Part shown: positions 22,745 to 35,305 of the stretch, one piece after another
Layout: each line of letters opens with the position of its first letter
How positions within the stretch are numbered: position 1 is the first letter of the stretch
From: Calliopum simillimum
Lineage: Eukaryota; Arthropoda; Insecta; Diptera; Lauxaniidae
Length of the DNA stretch: 64,000 bases
Assembly: GCA_951812925.1 (NCBI GenBank)
Contig: OX638372.1
Span: 68,775,407 to 68,839,406, forward strand
Direction of reading: 5' to 3'
The notes under the pieces: generated by a model
The model's input: the letters and a program-made list of their open reading frames with translations, nothing else
Told to the model about the DNA's origin: nothing
Database searches by the model: none
Translations under genes and position numbers: made by a program

Positions 22745-23709
22745 GTTTTTATTTTTCCAAATCATTGGGCTTGTTATTGGAGCGATTCAATTGTTCTGCT
22801 CTGCATTCGGTGTAACTAGTTGTAGTATGAAGTGGGGAACGTGGTTTTTTAACCATTCTTGGTTCACACGAGCTTTATGAGATGGTGCTGAGTCTTGTTG
22901 GAACATCCATGGTCTGCGACCGAAATGTTTGCGTGCCCACGGCTCTAAAGCAGCTTCCAACACGTTTTCCCGACAATATGTCGCATTGACTTTGACACCA
23001 GACTCAATAAAAACGAGCGTGGGGAGCATCCATCGGCGTTCACAGCTGCTCATACAATTACTGAGATGGGAAATTACTTCGGGTGGCTGTTCGTAGGCTC
23101 AAACTCTCGTAGGAGCGATCGGTCAAGTAAACACGATAATTTTGAGAGTTTATGAACGATCGAGAAATTTATCTCATCCGAGAACACAATGTAAGCGTGT
23201 AAGCGTAACAACTCCTTTGCTTTTTCGAGTCTATCTTTTGCTTTGGTGTAAGATAGTGTGCCTTTTGGAACATGTAAGGTTTTACCTTGAGCTCATTTTG
23301 CAATATGCGTCTGATGCTTAGCTGAGATATTTTCAGTTCTTTGGCCATTGGATTACCACTACGACTTGGATTTAGTTCATGTCGAGCCTTCACTTTCCGC
23401 ACCATTACAGGCGATGTTGCATTTTTTTGGCAAAGCTACCAGTACCATTATAACGAGTTATGGTGCGATACACAAACATTTTATTCACTTTGAGATGTTT
23501 GAGCTCACGAACAATAGCTGGTTGCGATTTTCCAGCCAAATATAATGAAAGCACACTATTACGTTTGAAATCAATTTCGGAAAACTTTTGTTTTATAAAA
23601 CTTAGACGCATGAGCTGTCACTGGTATGAATTTGACACAGCTGTCTTTATCGGTTTGCCAGATGTATCGGTCTGAAGTTGATAACAGTTCATGCGCCTAA
23701 CCCTGTAAT
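22745..23709 (-). mobile_element. Tc1/mariner transposon relic with broken transposase
   Basis: Minus-strand fragments in order: KRNSVLSLYLAGKSQPAIVR (first helix-turn-helix, about 23560), YRTITRYNGTGSFAK, then MAKELKISQLSIRRILQNEL and FQKAHYLTPKQK (second helix-turn-helix, about 23250-23340), and finally VFIESGVKVNATYCRENVLE plus WMFQQDSAPSHKARVNQEWL (catalytic core around the second Asp, about 22860-23010). The similarity fades after about 22800 where the last acidic residue should be. Frameshifts and a deletion separate the pieces. The terminal repeat is visible only on the right (ATGCGCCTAACCCTGTA, to 23709). A dead copy. Confidence 0.85.
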
Positions 23710-23719
23710 CTTTTGTGCC

Positions 23720-24310
23720 AATTGTCCTGCGACACATTTCGTGTTACTCGAAGTTTCAAATTCATCCTTTCAAATTAGTTTGTATTAAATGTCTTGTGAG
23801 ACATTCGCTTTGACTAGTTTCAGACCGGTTGCTGTAAGTAAGATTGTGTCAATTGCCACGCGATGCATTTGTTTGGATTAGTTTCAAACCAATTCTTGAA
23901 TATTGGTGTCTTTCAATTGTCGAGTTGAATTTCCTTTGGTCTAGTTCCGAACTAATAAGATTGGTAAACATTAGGTGCAGTGGGTCACCGAAAATGTTTG
24001 AAATTATTTCACTTCAACAGAAGAAACTCTAGCTATATTTGTATGAAAGCCAATGTATTGAATAAAAAGCGTGTTACTGAAAACTACATAGCGTGTAATT
24101 TCGAAAGAAAATTTACTGGTGCACATGAACTAGTTTGGGATGTGTTTGGGGATATAACATAGGAATTACTTAGTTCCCTCAACAAATTTGCTTGCAGTAG
24201 TTGCATGTGCATCCATTGAGGTTAGTTGAATACTAGAATTAGTTTGAAACTAGTTTGGAACCAGAACTTTCATACCGAATAACTCGCATCTTCCTACAGG
24301 GTATATAAGC
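23720..24310. repeat. degenerate repeated words, nature unknown
   Basis: Loosely repeated units of roughly 65-75 bases contain CTAGTTTCAGACCGGTT, TTAGTTTCAAACCAATT, CTAGTTCCGAACTAAT and AGTTTGAAACTAGTTTGG, with TTGTCCTGCGACACATTTCG / ATGTCTTGTGAGACATTCG. A TATA-like GGGTATATAAGCTC ends the stretch at about 24313. It could be a decayed promoter-proximal repeat of an LTR element, but no partner LTR is seen. Confidence 0.3.
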
Positions 24311-26964
24311 TCTTGTTAAGAAGCTGTATTAAATAGTTAAAATAACAAATTTTAAATGTAGGCATGGTTTCTAGCCCCTGGACATTGAATGGTTCATTTT
24401 TCGGAGAACCACCCATTTATAAAAAAGGATGGGGTGAAAGAAAAGGAAAATACTCAAATGCACAGAACACTATTATGATTTTGACAATAGGAACCTCGCG
24501 GAACAAAATCCTGGCTACCTCCTTGTATCAGTCCGATGAACCATACATGGTAGCATATAAGTGTATTCTTCAAAAAGTTGTACTGACAGAGTTTCACGCG
24601 AAAATCACGCGAACTTTTATTGTATGCGGTGTAGGGATTTTAATAGTTAACAAGGGCAAAAATAGCACCTTGATTAGTTTATTTTTTGTTGCATTTCTTC
24701 TCTACTGCAATTTCGCTGAAGTTAAAAAGCTTGACATTTCAATTAGTTAGCGCTTGCGAATACGATTGTACCCATAGCAATAAAAGTCGTTGTTGCATTA
24801 CCCTCTGTGCTTTCGACAACTATGTAAATGAATTGTTGCATCCAGTCCGTCTATTTAATTATGATTTTCGTAGTGAAATCACTTGTTTAGTATCCAATTT
24901 TAATGTTTTTTTTTCCTGTCTACGTTGCATTTTTCTCCATTTAAATTCCCTTGAGTCTTCATCCTTGAACTTTAATTCATTACGTATTTTGTTTCCTTTT
25001 TTTTTACTTTCTTTTTTCCTTTTTTTGTTTGCTTGTTTGTTTTTATATTCACTGTGTAGTTTTTCACATTTATTTATGTCAAAAGCATTTTCAGCTCTGC
25101 TGTTTATTATCTTTGCTCACGTTTCTTGACGGAAAATAATCAATCAAGATGATTGCAGTATATGAAAAACAATATTGTTGTTTTACTTACCCACACCAGA
25201 ACTCGTATTTAGTTGATCAAAATTGCATATTCGAAAGTCAGAAAATACAAAATACACAAAAACAAACTGGTAAGGGTGTTATCTTTTTCGTCTAACAAAA
25301 AATAATCCAATGCCCTATACCGCATTAAAAGTTTTTTTACAATACTGTGATATTATGGTTTCGTTGGTCTAACCGTATACTACATATTGTTATCCTATAA
25401 CTTTGTTAGGACCTTGAGACTTAATCAGAAGATCTTCAAATACTCGTATTTCAAAACCTGATTCGTTAATAATGCTGTGCATAGTTTCAGATATGCATGT
25501 AATACCATTCGGCAGCACAATGTTCTGCACTTTTTTATCCTAAGGGTTTCACTAAAACATGAATCGAAAAGTATTTCTTAGCGTCATTCATGATCGTTTG
25601 GCAAAGTCCTTGCCAGCGTCTTTTAATAACTAAATGGAGATAGGAGTATGGTAGCTAAATTTAGATCCCGATTCGAAAATTTTAATACTCATGTCAGTGT
25701 CATGTCAGTGGAACTAAATGGAAGCTGAAAAATTTTTGAAAAGTCTTAAAAGTTCCATCTTTTAACGGGCCCGTTATTATTTCTTATATGCGGCCTTAAT
25801 CATCTCAGCTGTCAAGTCTTTCTTTAGTCAGCAGTGACAAAAATACGTATACAATTTTTCATAAAGAATAGTGAGTTTCTTAAGGAGCTTTGTTCTTTCG
25901 AGGAGCTTAACCTGCGCCATTATACTTCCGCCACTATGCTGAGGGACCATAATTCCCAAACATTAAACGACGTTGATTGTACATTTGATTTGATTATTTT
26001 GTGTTGAGATCATTTTTGAGTTCCATATTTTATGGAGCTGTGCAAAAGTACTTCTAGCTTAGGTAATTCCTGCTGCAAGGTCGTTCGCGATGCCTTCAAT
26101 AGTGAGAAAAATTTATTTGTATGTATTTATGTATTCTCCTTTAACTCCTAGGAGGAGCATAGGGCCAATACAGAAAAATTTATTTGGTGACTGTCTTATT
26201 ATTTATATATGTAAGTTTGATTTGGATGTCAATAGATGACACCGAATATCTCATTGAGTCCCATTATTTCCAGTAAAAATATTGTTTTACTCACATCGTT
26301 CAGCGCAATTTGTGTTATGTTGTAATGGACTATAAGGCACTTAAAGCTCTTGTAGTTCACCTCAATATTAATGAGCTTAATAAAATCGTTTTATGTTTCT
26401 ACAGCATTTAAGTTAGACGCTCTTTGTTCAAAATTAATATACCAACTGTAGGGTAATTAATTTTGTGGGTGGAAGATTTAAGCAGCCTCATGGTTTTAAT
26501 TTTGTTATACAATTTGTATTATTTTGAGTAATTGGATAATAAATAATAACAAAAGCAGTGAGGAACTAAATGTGTCAAATAAAGATGAATTCTTATTTAA
26601 GTTTTATAAAAAGATAATAAAACTGGTAAAGACAAACATTTATAAAGTCAGCACCACAAAATACTTTGTTAGAAATGCGTTAGAAATGTTTGCTTGTATG
26701 ATAATCCTACGCCTTGTAGAACTTTTGCAAACTTTCTTCAGAGAATAGCTGAACTGTTTTTAGTTTTTCTGTAAAATTTATTATCATTAACTTAAAAAAG
26801 TTTCTCGGTATAACAATATGCAAATATTGTATGTACATTGTCCATGTTATCTGCTAGAAGCTTTCCCGAACAATTCGCGAACAGTGGAAATATCGATGAG
26901 CAAAATTAGTCTTGGCCTAGAGTCTGGGTCTTGTTACTTTTTTGAGACCAATAAGCTGATATAA

Positions 26965-28881
26965 TTTCAGGATCAAGACTGCTTTTTGGTCTTGGTAGCT
27001 TATATTTTTTTCTAGCTGGCCTGGTTGCGACTTCGTTCGCCCGTTCTCGATGCCCTTAACGTATACCAGTAGAAACCTAATAGGTAAAAACTGGAGACTC
27101 AGTCCTAAACTTAGCCTGTGGATGTATACTTCTATCGTCAGGCCCATTAATACCTATGGAGCACCCATATGACATAAAAAGGTGCAACAAAAATCGGCAC
27201 AAGTCAAACTATGTAAACTATTGGGTTGGCAACTAAGTAATTGCGGACTTGTTTTTAGAAAATAAAAGACAAAGTTGTTTTAAGCGATTTTCAATGCATA
27301 TATGTGATACATGAAGCTTCTCTGCAATCTCACGTGTTGTACTGTGACGATCCAAGTCGATTATTGCTTTAATTTGGTCGTCTTCAACTTCAACTGGACG
27401 AGTGAAAATCACCAGAACGAAATTTGGCCAACCAGTTTTGACACTGCCGTTCTTTTAAAGCTTCGTCGCCATAACGAGCACATAACTTTTTGTGAGCTTG
27501 CGAGGCGTTTTTTCCTTTCCGGAAATAAAAAGCAAAATATGATGAAAATGTTCGTTTTGATTTTCCATTTTTCAACAGACGCCAAACAAAAACTACACAA
27601 CCGATCAAAAAAATTTTTTTACTAATTGACAGTTGAAGTACCAACTATCAAATAACAAAATGTGTTTGACATTTCGATTACGTCAGCAAACCCAAAAATT
27701 CAACTAAAGCCATCTATGAGTGAAATCCGCAATTACTTAGTTGCCAACCCAATACAATGAATGGCTTGTGTTTCAGTTACAGGAGCGATGAAAACTACCA
27801 CCTTTACATCTGGAGATAAGGGAGGAAGCGCTGAGGTTTGTAACTAAACTTATGTTACTAGACAAAGGAAGGACAAGAACTATCAAACAGTCCGGCCTAG
27901 GGAAGGAGCTGAACACCAACAAATGTCTAACCTTCACTATCAGTGATTACTGCTTACAGAAATTCAACTTTCTGCACAACTTCCAAGTAACATTTCCCAG
28001 CAGAAATGCCTGGGAAAAGGTGCGACCTAAGTTCATTGGTGATTACCACCTCTGGTACACAGACGGCTCAAAAACGGATGAGGGAGTTGGAGCTGGCGTA
28101 TATGGGGTTAGGCCGCATAAAAACATATTTACAGAAAACTCTGTGTTTCAGATGGAAGTTCATGCAATCGAGCTTTGCCTGAGAGAATATGGTAAAAGGT
28201 TTCCTAATGGGAATAAGCATATATATTCTATCAGACAGCAAAGCGGCACTATTAGCCTTAAACTCCTTTAAAATAACATCGTTGATAGTCTGGGAGTGCC
28301 TTCAACTGCTCATTATACTTGCCTCCCGAAATAAGGTTCACCTCATTTGGGTACCTGGACACAGTAGAATTGAAGGTAATGAAACGGCAGATGAGCTTGC
28401 AAGAAAAGGGTCTTCTACACAGTTTGTAGGTCCTTCTCCATTCTGCGGTCCGCCTTGGAGTTTTATTAAACATAACCAAAATAATTGGCTGGACAAGAAA
28501 GCTTAAGAAGGCTGCGATAACACCCCAGGCCACAGGACTAGACAATTACTTATGCTGAACAGGAAAGGCATACGGATTGTTACAGGATTTCTCACGGGCC
28601 ATGGACATTGCCCAGTAAGAAAGCATCTCTCCAACATGGGTTTGGTCCAGGATGAATTCTGTAGATTCTGTAATGAAGAAGAGACGATTGCAAAACATAT
28701 TCTATGTTACTGTGACAGCTTAACAAGACACAGACTTCGTTACTTTTATATCGCGTACCCCTCTACTTCTGAGCTGGGCGCCATACCCCCAAAGGAATTG
28801 GGTGGTGACACTTGGCGACTGGATCCAAACCCTTTTCTAATTCTAATTCTAATGCGTCTTTTACTATCTATTGGCAAATAG
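26965..28881 (+). mobile_element. LINE relic (jockey-like), split by a mariner insertion
   Basis: Before the mariner element, + strand sequence at about 27080-27170 reads GKNWRLSPKLSLWMYTSIVR then PINTYGAPI, matching the end of LINE reverse transcriptases. After it, VTGAMKTTT continues the same protein. RNase H follows (YTDGSKTDEGVGAGVYGV about 28055, YILSDSKAALLALNSF about 28210, WVPGHSRIEGNETADELARK about 28350), then a C-terminal zinc-binding-like motif (CRFCNEEETIAKHILCYC about 28660-28710) and a frame running to 28881. Frames shift several times, so the copy is inactive. The 5' part is absent or unrecognisable. Confidence 0.85.
27221..27752 (-). mobile_element. internally deleted mariner element nested in a LINE, 532 bp
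   Basis: The inverted ends TTGGGTTGGCAACTAAGTAA (extending about 27 bp) are perfect and flanked by TA (27219-27220, 27753-27754). Inside, on the minus strand, is the N-terminal third of a mariner transposase: YFRKGKNASQAHKKLCARYG, EALKERQCQNWLAKFRSGDF, then in another frame DDQIKAIIDLDRHSTTREIA. The catalytic DD34D half is deleted, so this is a non-autonomous derivative whose intact ends could in principle be recognised in trans. It interrupts the LINE frame at 27170/27775. Confidence 0.95.
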
Positions 28882-29635
28882 ACGTAAGTAGACACAATTT
28901 TTTTTTCCTAAAGTGATTACAAATAATTTGTACTTTGACATAAATATATGGGCACTGCATTTTTTCAAGTGTTACATTTAACATTTTGCCAAATTTATAT
29001 AATTTATTTATAATGTCACTAAGGGCGTTGGGTTTACAAAACAGAATTTATTTTAACTCTAACATTTTGACAAAGCATGAAAGTGCAATTAAATTGAAAG
29101 ACTTTACCTTTGTGTCATTATGCCTGCCATGTGCTGCTGCTACTGCTGCTGTTGGCCATGTTAAATTTTGAACAATTTTTTGTTGTCATACAAACAAACT
29201 GACGATCTACGGCAGACACAGACGTTTTAAAAGCTTATGGCCATATTGGCAACAACGTTGGCATCACTGTTCATTCGTATTTTACGTTTTGCACGAATTC
29301 AGGTTGCTTTTAGTGTGCAATGTTCGCAACATTTACTCAAGTGACAGGGAAATATGAAATAAATAAATTACCAGAGACTTTTACCAAAAAATGTTTCTTT
29401 TATTTGGTCTGACGTGACTGCGGTCTGCGGACTGCGGACTGGGGGCTGAAGCTCCCAAAATGCGAGTTTGTGGATATGCAATTGAAGGCATCAAGGTACA
29501 ACTACGTCCCCGATGCCCGACGCGCAACGACGCAAAGGAAGGAATGAAGAAAAACACAACGTGGACTTTTGCCAAAAAATCAGTAATGTTGTCGTTGAGT
29601 TGTGTCTCGAAGCGTCACAGCGATACAAATAAACA

Positions 29636-29689
29636 ATGTTGTTGTTATTGTTGTTGTTATTGTTGTTGTTATTGTTGTTGTTGTTGTTG
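29636..29689. repeat. (TTG)n microsatellite
   Basis: TGT/TTG triplets interrupted by regular TTA, read as poly-Cys/Leu in spurious frames. A low-complexity tract, not coding. Confidence 0.9.
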
Positions 29690-30184
29690 AAGCCGCAATG
29701 TTTTAAATTAAAATTCCAACAATTTTTGTTCTTGTATTCTAGTCGAATGCATTCGACAGACCTTACAGTAAAACATACAGATACACAACCATATTTAAAT
29801 TCTTTGGCTTCAATAAATGTCAGCTAAAAAATGGGCGAGGTCTTTTAGGCCTAAAGCAGTTTACATGGCAGTTATTTATGTAAATGTGCAAGTGCACGAA
29901 TATATATTTTATTATAATGCACAGTGGGTGGTACCTCAAATTTCTTTTGATTTATGTATGTACTTATTTAAAGCAGACAAACGACATAACTCGACAAAAT
30001 GATTCTGTGTCCCAAAATGCCAACATTACAGAGCTATTTGAGATGTTGCTCTTATCTTTTAGTACTGACAGCCAAGATGAGAGTATTAAGTGGTATACCG
30101 TATACGACTAAATGATATAGACTCGAAATACATGGCTTGTCTTGAAATTTTATTCTGAATCCTTCGATTTTTCAATAAAGTAGT

Positions 30185-30265
30185 TGCGAATTAGGAAAAA
30201 CCCGAGCTGTGAATTGAACCTGCGACCTCTGGATTGTAAACGCAGTGAAATGCTTATTCTGCAAT
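30185..30265 (-). repeat. tRNA-derived SINE head (partial)
   Basis: On the minus strand, GCGTTTACAATCCAGAGGTC then GCAGGTTCAATTCACAGCTC resembles the anticodon arm through T arm of a tRNA (B-box-like GGTTCAATTC). A related segment is at 56295-56365. Stem pairing is degraded and no full cloverleaf forms, so I call a tRNA-derived SINE remnant rather than a tRNA gene. Confidence 0.5.
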
Positions 30266-31089
30266 TTGGATAATGTTTCCATTCTACGCATTATTCTCAA
30301 TGCTGCAAGCATTTCTCGTCAGTTTTTGTAAAAATACCCATAAAAACAGAATGTAATGGGTTACAGTTTTTTAGAAAATTGTTTGTCGGGTATTTTCATG
30401 GTGACAAGTTTTGGATAAAATGAAGATTTATAGTTTAACGGCAGAGTGAAATTTCGAAAAAATTAAGGTTGAGAGGACTTTTCCCCCACGTTAAATTTAC
30501 ACCGAATACAAACAAAATAGAGTACAGACGCGTCTAAAGCACTAAAAAAGGAAACGGTGTACGGGGAAAAGAGAACGGATAGCAGTTCTATTTCAGTATA
30601 AGTCACCCAAGTTTGGGGTAGAAGATAATGCTACACAATCTCAGTAAGCAACACACACAGGAAACACGTTACTTTTTCTTTTTGCTATCATTACTCCGTC
30701 AACTTCTCACAAAGTGTGAAGATTTGGAGATTTATTTGGCTGAACTTGTAGACAATCACAAAATTAAGCTGTTTCTATTTTTTTTTTGTTTTGAATCCTA
30801 CCTGTTCAAATCAGATGGAAAATACAAAACCATAGTAAATTTTTCTGTCGCATATTGAAAGAACGTTGCAAGAAAAAGTATTCCTTTTGGAACGGGACTT
30901 TCCATTCTCAAAAAATTTACTATTGCAAATACTCTCTATCGAGAAGGAAATACTTATATTCTCTAGAAAGAATTTCTCGATAAATACATCATAAGTTCCA
31001 TTATTTTTGGTATTTTGAGCTCCCTTCGAATAATATTTCTGGCAGCAGTTCCTCTTCTATAGTTTTGTAACGAAAATATTCATACATAT

Positions 31090-31459
31090 TTATTTATTTA
31101 ATTACTTATTTCATCTTTGGATTAAGACCCTTACAGAATTCAAAAACAATACTTAAAACTATGTTAGCAACGTTTCTTAATTAAAAGCTTGAGAATATAT
31201 AAGGCGTCTTTAAAGCGTTTAATGAAAAAATTTCTATCTGTACTAACATCAAATTGATTTGCGAATGTATTGCAGTTTGAAAGACATCGACATCATTGGA
31301 ACCATAATTAGTTCTGTGGTACGGATTATAGAATAAATTTGACTCTCTCAGATTACGTGCTAGTAATTCAGAAGAATAAAATTGACCATCAATTGCACCT
31401 TGAATAAAAATTAGTTTAAATTTCGACTTTTCGCCAACAAACAGGGCAAAATTTCCCAC
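31090..31459 (-). pseudogene. LINE 3' end relic
   Basis: The minus-strand frame from 31459 reads KLIFIQGAIDGQFYSSELLA, RNLRESNLFYNPYHRTNYGS and then a ...NDVDVFQTA... stretch, resembling the extreme C-terminus of jockey-like LINE ORF2 proteins (the NPFHRTNYG-type motif). It ends in a stop and is followed by an AT-rich 3' untranslated stretch. Upstream domains are absent. Confidence 0.6.
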
Positions 31460-31830
31460 AATGCATTGTACGACAAAAATATTGGGGTCGGACCAAAAAT
31501 GTCATTTTACTTAATTAACAAAAAAGTGATGAACGAGCACTAAAATATTCTTCGTTGCCGGGAGAGGAAAAAATTGTTCATCCATCTCCACTAAGTTTAC
31601 CTCTCCAATATTTATCTTGAACATACGACCCCCATTTTTTCACCCCTTAAGGGGGCTCCCATACAAAATCTTGATAAAAACATAAAAAAAAAAATTTCTC
31701 AGAAAAAAAATTTTCACAAACCCATTAATTTATTCTCCTCAACATTTTTTCGAGAATTCTTTCCATCCATTTTGTGGTTATTGTCTGTCAAGTATTCAGG
31801 GGCATAGCAGCCACAAGTTTCGCTCTGGCG

Positions 31831-32883
31831 CACAGTGCGAAATTTGGGAGGTTTAGCGGAACTTAATTGAATTTTTGAAATACATAAAACGCATAACATT
31901 ATTCATTATTTCGGTAGCTTAATATCCCACCTCAAAAACCTCATAGTCAGTTTGGTGAATAACCTTGCGAAACAACTGCAAAATGCACCTAAAACTTGCA
32001 TTACTTATTCGTTCATACTTTTTGACTATAGAAAGCTTTTTGATTTGTTTTAGTTTATAGATTGGTACATAAAAACGGTAAGTCGGTAGAACGCGAAAAT
32101 TTTTTCATTTATTTTTTAATAAAATTGTCGCTTATTGGCATTCAAATAATTGCAGAATCTTTTCTTACTCGTGTGTGATTTGTTTGTGAAAATTGTGCTT
32201 TTTAAGAAGTTCATAAGATTTACATTTTCAACTTCATTGGATACTTTAAAAGGTGTTACCTCAAATCGCCATTTTGAAACGTATAAAATTTGAAAGGTAG
32301 GTTTATCCTCTACTGGAAACATAAAAGATCTTCTGCGATATTTTGCGATCCTCTTTTAAACTAAACCTTTTCCAGAATGTCTTTGGAAATTTCATATAAT
32401 ACCGAAATTTCATGAAAAACCGACATCGGACGCCATCGTTGGTTTTGTTTTATAAAAAATAGGCTCACCAACACTAACATCTGACACTATCCATAGTTTA
32501 AAGGTAACTATTCGTACGCTAGTTTATAATATACAAAAAAAGTAGGGGGAATCCTCTCGAAATTTAGAAGCATTTTTGAATAAAAATGCAAGAAAAAGCA
32601 TATACCCTATGTCTTACCCCCTTTATTTTTAATGGTGTTTTGATAAGAAAATGGTTATATCTATCAAGTTTCATAGAGATATCTGATATGGGAGCAGAAA
32701 TACAATGTTTTAAGCATTTTCATACATGGGGGGTATGATAACCCCTTGTCTGATCCCCTTTAATTTTTGCATAGTGTTTTGCCAATTAAATATATATCCA
32801 AGTATTAAGTTTCATAACTATAACTGCTATATGTGCTGAAATATGAATTAAGTTCCGCTAGACTCTGAAAATTTCGCACTGTG
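31831..32883. mobile_element. Transib-like non-autonomous element, 1.05 kb
   Basis: The ends CACAGTGCGAAATTT and its complement form imperfect inverted repeats of nearly 40 bp (CTAGCGGAACTTAATT / AATTAAGTTCCGCTAG occurs in both). They are flanked by a perfect GC-rich 5-bp duplication TGGCG (31826-31830, 32884-32888). CAC(A)-starting ends with a 5-bp GC-rich duplication fit Transib, the superfamily related to RAG1. No transposase frame is present. A loose TAGCGGAACT-like word also occurs near 45860. Confidence 0.75.
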
Positions 32884-33160
32884 TGGCGATGCAAATAGAT
32901 ATCATTAACTTTGTTCCTACGTTTTTTGTCTTGCTTTAATAGAAGGATTCGCTCCATGCGTACTCCATACCATGGACCGGGTCTAACTTATGAAACCAAA
33001 AGCTTCATCACCTGTTACAATGTTATTGAAGTTGCTGGATTATCTGTTTTCGTGTTTGTTAAGGAGATATTCAGCAAAACGTACTCAAGCTTCTTTTTGG
33101 ATCTCAATTAAAATGCATGGAACCCATCGAGCAGATTTCTTCGTATACAGCAGGTGATTA

Positions 33161-34074
33161 CACAGGTTTACAAAAAAAAAAAAAAATGGCATGGCGTTTT
33201 CACCAGACTATGTGTTTCCTAGGGACTTTGACGTCCTGAATCCGAATCCCGGGTCCGTTTTTTTCCAGAACGTCTGCAAAAAAATATTTCAAGGTCATAT
33301 GGAGGTCATGTGTCGTTTAGTGATAAATTCGCAAAAATTCTGAAACTAATTTTTTATCATTGAGTTCTTACTCCTTAAAAAGAATACGTGATCAAAAAGG
33401 GTATCTCGGACCTAGTTTCGGAGATATAGTGATCGGAAGATCCGGATATACCTTCTTTGAAAACCGCTATAAGTTGGGAACCCCTAGATGGATCCGTAAA
33501 ATATTGGTGTCATATGAAAGGCATTTTGAAATCCTATAAAAATGTTTCGAGCATATTTTCCATTGGATTCAGAGTATTCGAGATATGAGCTTTTTTGAAA
33601 TTTTGTGAAATTTTTCAATTACAACAACAAATAAATCAACAACACCAACAACAACAACAACAAAAACAACAACAGTAATAACAACAACAATTAAATACCT
33701 TTCATATGACACCAATATTTTTCAAATCTCCGCAGGGGTTCCCAACTTATAGTGGTTTTGATACAAGATATATATTCTAATCTTCCGATGGCTATATCTC
33801 CGAAACTAGGTCCGAGATACCTTTTTTGATCACATATTCTTTTTAAGACCTAAGAGCTCAATGATTAAAAATTAGTTTCCGAATTTTAGCGAATTTATCA
33901 CTAAACGACATATGAACCCCATTCTGACCTCCATATGACCTTGAAATCTTTTTTTTTTTCAGACGTTCTGGAAAAAAACGGACCTGGGATTCGGATTCTA
34001 GACGTCAAAGTCCCTAGGAAACACATAGTCTGGTGAAAACGCCATACCATTTTTTTTTTTTTTTTAAACCTGTG
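33161..34074. mobile_element. CACTA-like long-armed palindromic element, 914 bp
   Basis: The ends are CACAGGTTTA and TAAACCTGTG, flanked by TTA on both sides (33158-33160, 34075-34077). The arms run nearly the whole length: GGCGTTTTCACCAGACTATG, AGGGACTTTGACGTC and CGAAACTAGGTCCGAGATA are mirrored. The loop is a CAA-rich tract (33618-33690). No transposase. End type and 3-bp TWA duplication match the elements at 2158 and 51434. Confidence 0.8.
33618..33690. repeat. (CAA)n microsatellite in the loop of the palindrome
   Basis: Imperfect ACAACAACA tract of about 70 bases at the centre of the 33161-34074 palindrome. It separates the two arms. Confidence 0.9.
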
Positions 34075-35213
34075 TTATCAAATGTATTCGACACAGCCAT
34101 GGCACTTGTCAGCAATCAATTCCCGAATCAATCGTGGACCTTAAGCCTTGACCAGGTTATTATTTCTTGCATCGGTCAAAGATATTGGCTAAGCTTCACT
34201 TTCGTTGTATGTGCAATTTGGTATTCATTTATAATTTATGACTTTAATTGGCGCCGAAAGCTGTAAAGAATCGCATGTCGAATTTCTTACTAAATTGGTT
34301 TCGGAATTTCTTTCTACTTTTTATCAGTTATTTAAAGTTTTCTCGTCGCCATTTTGATCAATATTTTTGAAATTTAAAATGGAATATTGTAAGGCACTGG
34401 CGAATCGTCTTTCATCCTTGAATTTTTTTGAAAAGTAACAGACCAGCACACATATAGTGTACTTTTATTAGACCCGCCATATGTATGTTTATTTAATGAA
34501 AAATGGTCGGAATAAAATAGTAAAACAGCACTTCATTAAATGTTGAGAAACTTTATAGCGGTAGCTTATTTTATTTAACTTCTTGTAGTGTCGTTGGAAT
34601 AAGTCATTTAAGTAAATATTTACTTGACCCAAAATTTTAATGTATCGTTTTTTTTTATTTTTCGGTCAACCATAACACCGTCACACCATCACACGTGAAA
34701 AATGTATTCCACCGGAGGGTAAACAAAATAAAGCAAACACTTAATTGTACGTTAAAAAGCTTCAAAGAAAAAAAACTCCATTTTAGTAAATGGCATGTGA
34801 GTTGGATGTGTTTTATTTTAACACATATTTACAATAATGAAAAAAACAATTACTTACTAAATGAGCCAGTATAACACAGGGTTCCCACAATTGTTATATA
34901 TTTTTTTTTTTTATATTTTTAATAAGTCTGCTCTGTTCCACATATGTCAGATATTTATATTATACAGTATGTTCCTCGATTAGTTTCTTTTTTTGTTGTG
35001 TTATTAAATGCTTCCAAAATTATTGTGACAGCTATTCAACCTCTGAATTAGGTTGCGACTTAAGCACATTCAATTTGATCATAAGTATAATTGTGAGTTT
35101 CTGAAAAGAATTTGTATCATTTTGGTGATAAATGACATTAACTTTTGGATCACTTTTCCTAAATGAAGATTATGTTTTGAAAGTCATCAACTTCGTTAGA
35201 TGCTGACGGTTTT

Positions 35214-35305
35214 ATGCGTTTAATGTTAATTTTTAATAATTCCTTAAAATCAGGTATCTTTCTTGACTCCTGGAAATTAATTCTCATTAACCTTATTCTA
35301 TCACA
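35214..35305 (+). pseudogene. LINE A relic, first piece (reverse transcriptase)
   Basis: The frame reads FNNSLKSGIFLDSWKL, a known-type LINE reverse transcriptase segment (SLKSGxFPDxWK). The continuation expected after it (IHKSGSKGNxENYRPIS) is found 1.4 kb later at about 36775, so the two pieces are one element interrupted by LINE B. Confidence 0.65.

Noticed and set aside
24364..25129. Two overlapping frames of 128 and 147 residues
   Set aside because: No recognisable domain, strong homopolymer bias at the 3' part, and no supporting splice or promoter context.
29460..29690. Cys/Tyr-rich C-terminal tail in a small frame
   Set aside because: Translation of the TTG microsatellite.
30185..30265. 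Functional tRNA gene
   Set aside because: Acceptor and D stems do not pair and no mature ends can be placed; a SINE-like remnant is more likely.
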